DNA from: CAZVWV01 sp964631745 | GTDB lineage: Bacteria > Bdellovibrionota_C > UBA2361 > JBGSMV01 | Direction of reading: 5' to 3' | DNA: 17,069 nt | Assembly: GCA_964631745.1 (NCBI GenBank) | Contig: CAZVWV010000086.1 | Location: 1 to 17,069, forward strand | In this document: positions 14,073 through 17,069 of the stretch, piece after piece | Layout of the letters: every line of letters begins with the position of its first letter | Numbering within the stretch: position 1 is the stretch's first letter | The notes under the pieces: generated by a model | The model's input: only the letters and a program-made list of their open reading frames with translations | The model's database searches: none | What the model was told of the DNA's origin: nothing | Program-made: the position numbers and the translations under genes

Positions 14073-16637
14073 TTACGAAGCAGCCTTCATGGCGGCGTCA
14101 TCAAAGCTTCCCTCAACAATTCTTGGGGTCACAAAAAAGATCAGCTCTTCATCTGTGTTATCAACATTAGCTCTTCTGAAAAGATGTCCAATAAACGGAA
14201 TGTCTTTAAAGAAAGGCACGCCCGTCACGGCATCTTTGTCAGCAATCTTGTAAATACCACCCATTGCAAACGTCTGTCCGCTTGATACTAACACAGTTGA
14301 GTTGGCGCTTCTTTCCACTTCGGAAGGAATACCCTCAACAACATGAGAGCCAAAGGTGCTGGATTTGGCTTTAATATCAAGTAGCACATAGAAGTCCGGA
14401 GAAGCCTGCGGAGTCACCTCTAGGGTAATACCGATCTCGATAACTTCAGTGGCTGAGTTTGATCCGCCGTTACCCGAGCCAGGCGCAGTGTTAACCGAGG
14501 TGCCGCCGTCTGGCATCTTCACGCGAACCTTCTCAACGCTCTTAATTACCGCGCTGCGGTTATTGGTAGTTGCGACTGAAGGCCTGCTAACCACTCTTAT
14601 GCGCCCTTCGTTCTCAAGCGCACTAATGCGGGTATCAAGACCAATGGTGCCATCCGCGCTGCCTAAAAGAATATCAACAGCGGAGCCACCGGTGGCACCG
14701 ATTGCGGCCGGGAAACTTGAGCCTGTGTTCTTTCCAGGCACCAAACTTCCGCCGACGCTAATTGAGTTAGGGAAATTATACCCAGTGGCATTTCCATACT
14801 CTGGTGCTCTCACCATCTTAAACCCAAGCTGCGAGCCAAGGTCCCGCGCCAAACTGCGCTGAGCCTCAACAATCTGAGTCTCTAATAACACCTGCGGTGT
14901 TCTTAAATCCACTTTGCCGATCAACTGCGCCACGTTCTTAACGCCACGGCGTGTGTCCTTCACAATTAGCTGATTAGTGCGCTCATCGTAAGCCACCGTT
15001 CCGCGCTCGGTGATGACTGACTCGACCAGGGGCTTTAATTCTGAAGCCTTAGCGTAACTGATACGCACGTACCGAACTGAAAGCGGCTCAAGTTCCTCTT
15101 CGGCCTGCTGCGCCTGCTTTAAGGCTTCACGCTCCTGCTTTAACTTATCGACCGGAGCGATACGAATAACATTGCCCTCTTGGACCTTGTCTAAATTGTT
15201 GGTCTTTAAGATCACATCTAGAGCCTGGTCCCAAGGAACATCAATCAACCGTAAGGTTACTTTTCCGGCCACGTCCTCGCTGGCGATGATGTTTAAGTTT
15301 GAAACTTCCGCGATAATACGAAGGGCATTATCGATATCGGTGTCTTGAAGGTCCAAAGAAATTAAACGGCCTGAATATTTGGGAGTATCGCTAAGAAGGG
15401 CGCTCAGCTCATCGCCCACTGCCCCGTCGGGCGCGGCGTCAACTTTATCGCTCACCGTGACAGCACCTTCTTTCGTAGGACTGGCGGCGGCTTCTGAAGC
15501 GCCAGTTTTTCCGTCTGCTTTTTCTTCTGCCATCTGTGCACGTCCATCAGATGAAGGCTCGATGCTGCTGGCGGAGACTAAAATTTTGTTGCCGCTTTGA
15601 CTGGCGCTCAAATTAACTTCGGGCGCTGCAAAAATTCTGAGCTGCACGTCGTTATCTTTAACAACCGGCCTAACCGAGCGAATGCGCGGCGCGCCGTTTT
15701 GTCCTGGGGGGGCAAGAATTGTTGTGGCGGCTCTCTCATCAAGGGCTGTGCGATTTAGGGTGAGCACATACTCTGAGGGGGCCGTCTTTTTAAGATTGAA
15801 GCTGGTCTCCTGGTTGAGTTCGGCGATCAAGGCCGCGCTGCCGCCCACGACGGGCTCAAGGCTAATACCGGTCAGCTTGGTCTCTATAGTTTTGGTCTCC
15901 ATTGCAGTGGTATCGGCCGCTGCTACGGCTACCGCAGGCTTCTCAGACTCAGGCATAGCGGGAGCGGGCGCAGCTTCGACCTCGGCTAGCTTCTCAGTTG
16001 AGAGCTCTGCCATGGCGCTGTTTCCATCCAAATTTCTATCCAAATCAGTCGTGGCAGCGCCGCCAACAATAGGCGCATTCAATGCCACATTTAGCTGGCC
16101 ACTATTGGCCAACGTCAATACCAGCTTCCCATCGATCGGATCAAGACTCGTCTCTGGTAGCGTATCCCCCTTAAGGTCAAGCACGATGCGGGTCTTGTCG
16201 GGATGAGCTCCGATTCTAACCTGAGAAACAAGATTCGATTTATCCGTAGAAAACACCTGATTTAAGCGGGTCTCGGGGCTCATGATATCCAGAACCAGAC
16301 GGTTAGGCTCACTCAGTGTGCTTATCTTGCAATCGTTGGGGGAAACCTGCGACGCAATCACCAAACGATCGAACTGCGCGGCGCTAACCAAAGTCGCACC
16401 TAAATTTGGAGAGCCAAACTCATTGAGCGAAGTGGAGATTAGCCCCGGTATTAGTCTCGGTGCGCCACTTATGTCCGCAGCGGACACCTGAGTCTGCCCC
16501 TGAAGATCAGCGGCAGTTCCGACCCCTGAATCGGTCCGTCTAGCTGTAGTATTTAATGAACATGCGCAGATAGCGGCGGCGATAACGGCGACTCCTAGGA
16601 GGCTTACTGCCCTTTTGAGTCTAGCGGTCACTTCCAT
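14073..16637 (-). CDS. pilQ: Type IV pilus secretin PilQ-like outer-membrane channel
   Basis: From ATG 16637 the protein has 854 residues; AGGAGA lies nine bases upstream. A signal peptide with a possible lipobox (AAAICAC, Cys26) leads to two AMIN-type beta domains (about 90-180 and 255-358), which bind peptidoglycan in PilQ proteins. A low-complexity linker follows, then the STN domain (LISLDLQDTDIDNALRIIAE, about 425-495), an N-type secretin domain (VRYVRISYAKASELKPLVES), and the secretin core from about 585. The core ends with the signature GVPFFKDIPFIGHLFR and FFVTPRIVEG. Secretins form the gated outer-membrane pore through which pili pass. The usual upstream pilMNOP genes are not in the 430 bases before it, so this pilQ appears to have its own promoter. 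Two lipoproteins and a TPR gene follow. Confidence 0.93.
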   Translation of the reverse strand: MEVTARLKRAVSLLGVAVIAAAICACSLNTTARRTDSGVGTAADLQGQTQVSAADISGAPRLIPGLISTSLNEFGSPNLGATLVSAAQFDRLVIASQVSPNDCKISTLSEPNRLVLDIMSPETRLNQVFSTDKSNLVSQVRIGAHPDKTRIVLDLKGDTLPETSLDPIDGKLVLTLANSGQLNVALNAPIVGGAATTDLDRNLDGNSAMAELSTEKLAEVEAAPAPAMPESEKPAVAVAAADTTAMETKTIETKLTGISLEPVVGGSAALIAELNQETSFNLKKTAPSEYVLTLNRTALDERAATTILAPPGQNGAPRIRSVRPVVKDNDVQLRIFAAPEVNLSASQSGNKILVSASSIEPSSDGRAQMAEEKADGKTGASEAAASPTKEGAVTVSDKVDAAPDGAVGDELSALLSDTPKYSGRLISLDLQDTDIDNALRIIAEVSNLNIIASEDVAGKVTLRLIDVPWDQALDVILKTNNLDKVQEGNVIRIAPVDKLKQEREALKQAQQAEEELEPLSVRYVRISYAKASELKPLVESVITERGTVAYDERTNQLIVKDTRRGVKNVAQLIGKVDLRTPQVLLETQIVEAQRSLARDLGSQLGFKMVRAPEYGNATGYNFPNSISVGGSLVPGKNTGSSFPAAIGATGGSAVDILLGSADGTIGLDTRISALENEGRIRVVSRPSVATTNNRSAVIKSVEKVRVKMPDGGTSVNTAPGSGNGGSNSATEVIEIGITLEVTPQASPDFYVLLDIKAKSSTFGSHVVEGIPSEVERSANSTVLVSSGQTFAMGGIYKIADKDAVTGVPFFKDIPFIGHLFRRANVDNTDEELIFFVTPRIVEGSFDDAAMKAAS

Positions 16638-16722
16638 GAGGTCTCTCCTTAAACTAACAAAATACAAAACCAAAAAAACTGGGCCCGAGTGCTAGATCCA
16701 AGAAGCAGCGGCCATCTGCCTC

Positions 16723-16745
16723 TATTCGAAGTGCTGATTCGAATA
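16723..16745. repeat. Perfect 8-bp inverted repeat in the pilQ leader
   Basis: TATTCGAA and TTCGAATA are exact reverse complements around seven bases. No T-run follows on the pilQ strand. It lies within the long predicted 5' leader of pilQ and could be an operator or an RNA hairpin. Confidence 0.45.
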
Positions 16746-16907
16746 AGCTTACAAAAAAACTCGCGAACAATCCCTTTCAGCTGCCACTTCGTTCCCTAAC
16801 GCTTACTAACTGCCTTTTAAACTACCCGCGCTTAGGTTAAGTGCTCGAACAAACAAAATCCCTATCCAATGAGATAAGAAGCAACATGTACAGGAAAATA
16901 TTCTAGA

Positions 16908-16938
16908 ATTATCGCCTGTTAGGGATGGCACCTGTCAA
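16908..16938 (-). promoter_or_regulatory. Possible sigma-70 promoter of pilQ, long leader
   Basis: Minus-strand TTGACA (16933-16938, perfect) and GATAAT (16908-16913, five of six) are 19 bases apart, longer than the ideal 17. Transcription would begin near 16901, leaving about 265 untranslated bases before the pilQ ATG. Confidence 0.4.
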
Positions 16939-16950
16939 TAAGCAAACTAA

Positions 16951-17069
16951 CATATTGAATATAAAAAATTTTGCAAGAAACTTCCCGTAGAACATCTGCT
17001 TGAACATCGTTATGACGTTGAACTGTTAAAGAGAGACTCAGCTATTCGACTAGCGATCGAGGCCTATTC
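16951..17069 (+). other. Open frame running off the right edge, no start codon seen
   Basis: After TAA at 16948-16950 the plus strand stays open to the window end and encodes a protein-like stretch (CKKLPVEHLLEHRYDVELLK and beyond). No ATG, GTG or TTG occurs in frame, so either a gene starts beyond the edge or this is a degraded or chance frame. The rest of 16638-17069 holds only the promoter and inverted repeat listed separately. Confidence 0.2.

Overview
This window reads as chromosomal DNA of a Gram-negative bacterium. It encodes an outer-membrane secretin of the type IV pilus type and several lipoproteins with clear lipoboxes, and its small SRP RNA is of the bacterial 4.5S type. The mix of PilQ, DUF1573 and J-domain proteins and the dnaX-ybaB-recR block would fit a deltaproteobacterium in the old broad sense. 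Nothing in the sequence fixes the lineage, so that placement is a guess. Nearly everything is on the minus strand, so the region is described here from right to left.

Right part (about 16.9 to 11.7 kb): a long leader with a possible promoter precedes a pilQ-like secretin gene. Two lipoprotein genes and a small TPR-like gene follow closely and look like one transcription unit. A second promoter, with a perfect TATAAT, then starts accB-accC, the biotin carrier and biotin carboxylase of acetyl-CoA carboxylase. accC overlaps a secreted DUF1573 protein gene, which in turn overlaps a gene for an unusual membrane-anchored J-domain protein.

Middle (about 7.0 to 3.2 kb): a single GxxExxY-family gene on the plus strand is bounded exactly, at its start and stop codons, by a 35-bp imperfect inverted repeat. 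Left of it are an orphan plus-strand ORF and then the SRP RNA gene (ffs) with its own promoter. Twenty-odd bases after ffs begins the replication/repair operon dnaX-ybaB-recR. tRNA-Asn follows, with rearranged fragments of itself downstream.

Left part (about 2.8 kb to 1): a type II thymidine kinase gene, a trypsin-like lipoprotein protease gene, and a VapBC-type toxin-antitoxin locus. The PIN toxin of that locus is broken by one missing base. Beyond it lie decayed sequence, strong palindromes, a 27-bp repeat shared with the recR/tRNA-Asn gap, and, at the very edge, an array related to the GxxExxY flanking repeats.

The core genes cover DNA replication and repair, protein export, fatty acid synthesis and pili. 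The accessory material is concentrated at 1-1100, 2820-3200 and 6000-7020. I see no large phage, transposon or CRISPR locus. The most unusual items are the one-gene inverted-repeat cassette, the dispersed 27-bp repeat, the tRNA-derived foldback and the transmembrane J-domain protein.
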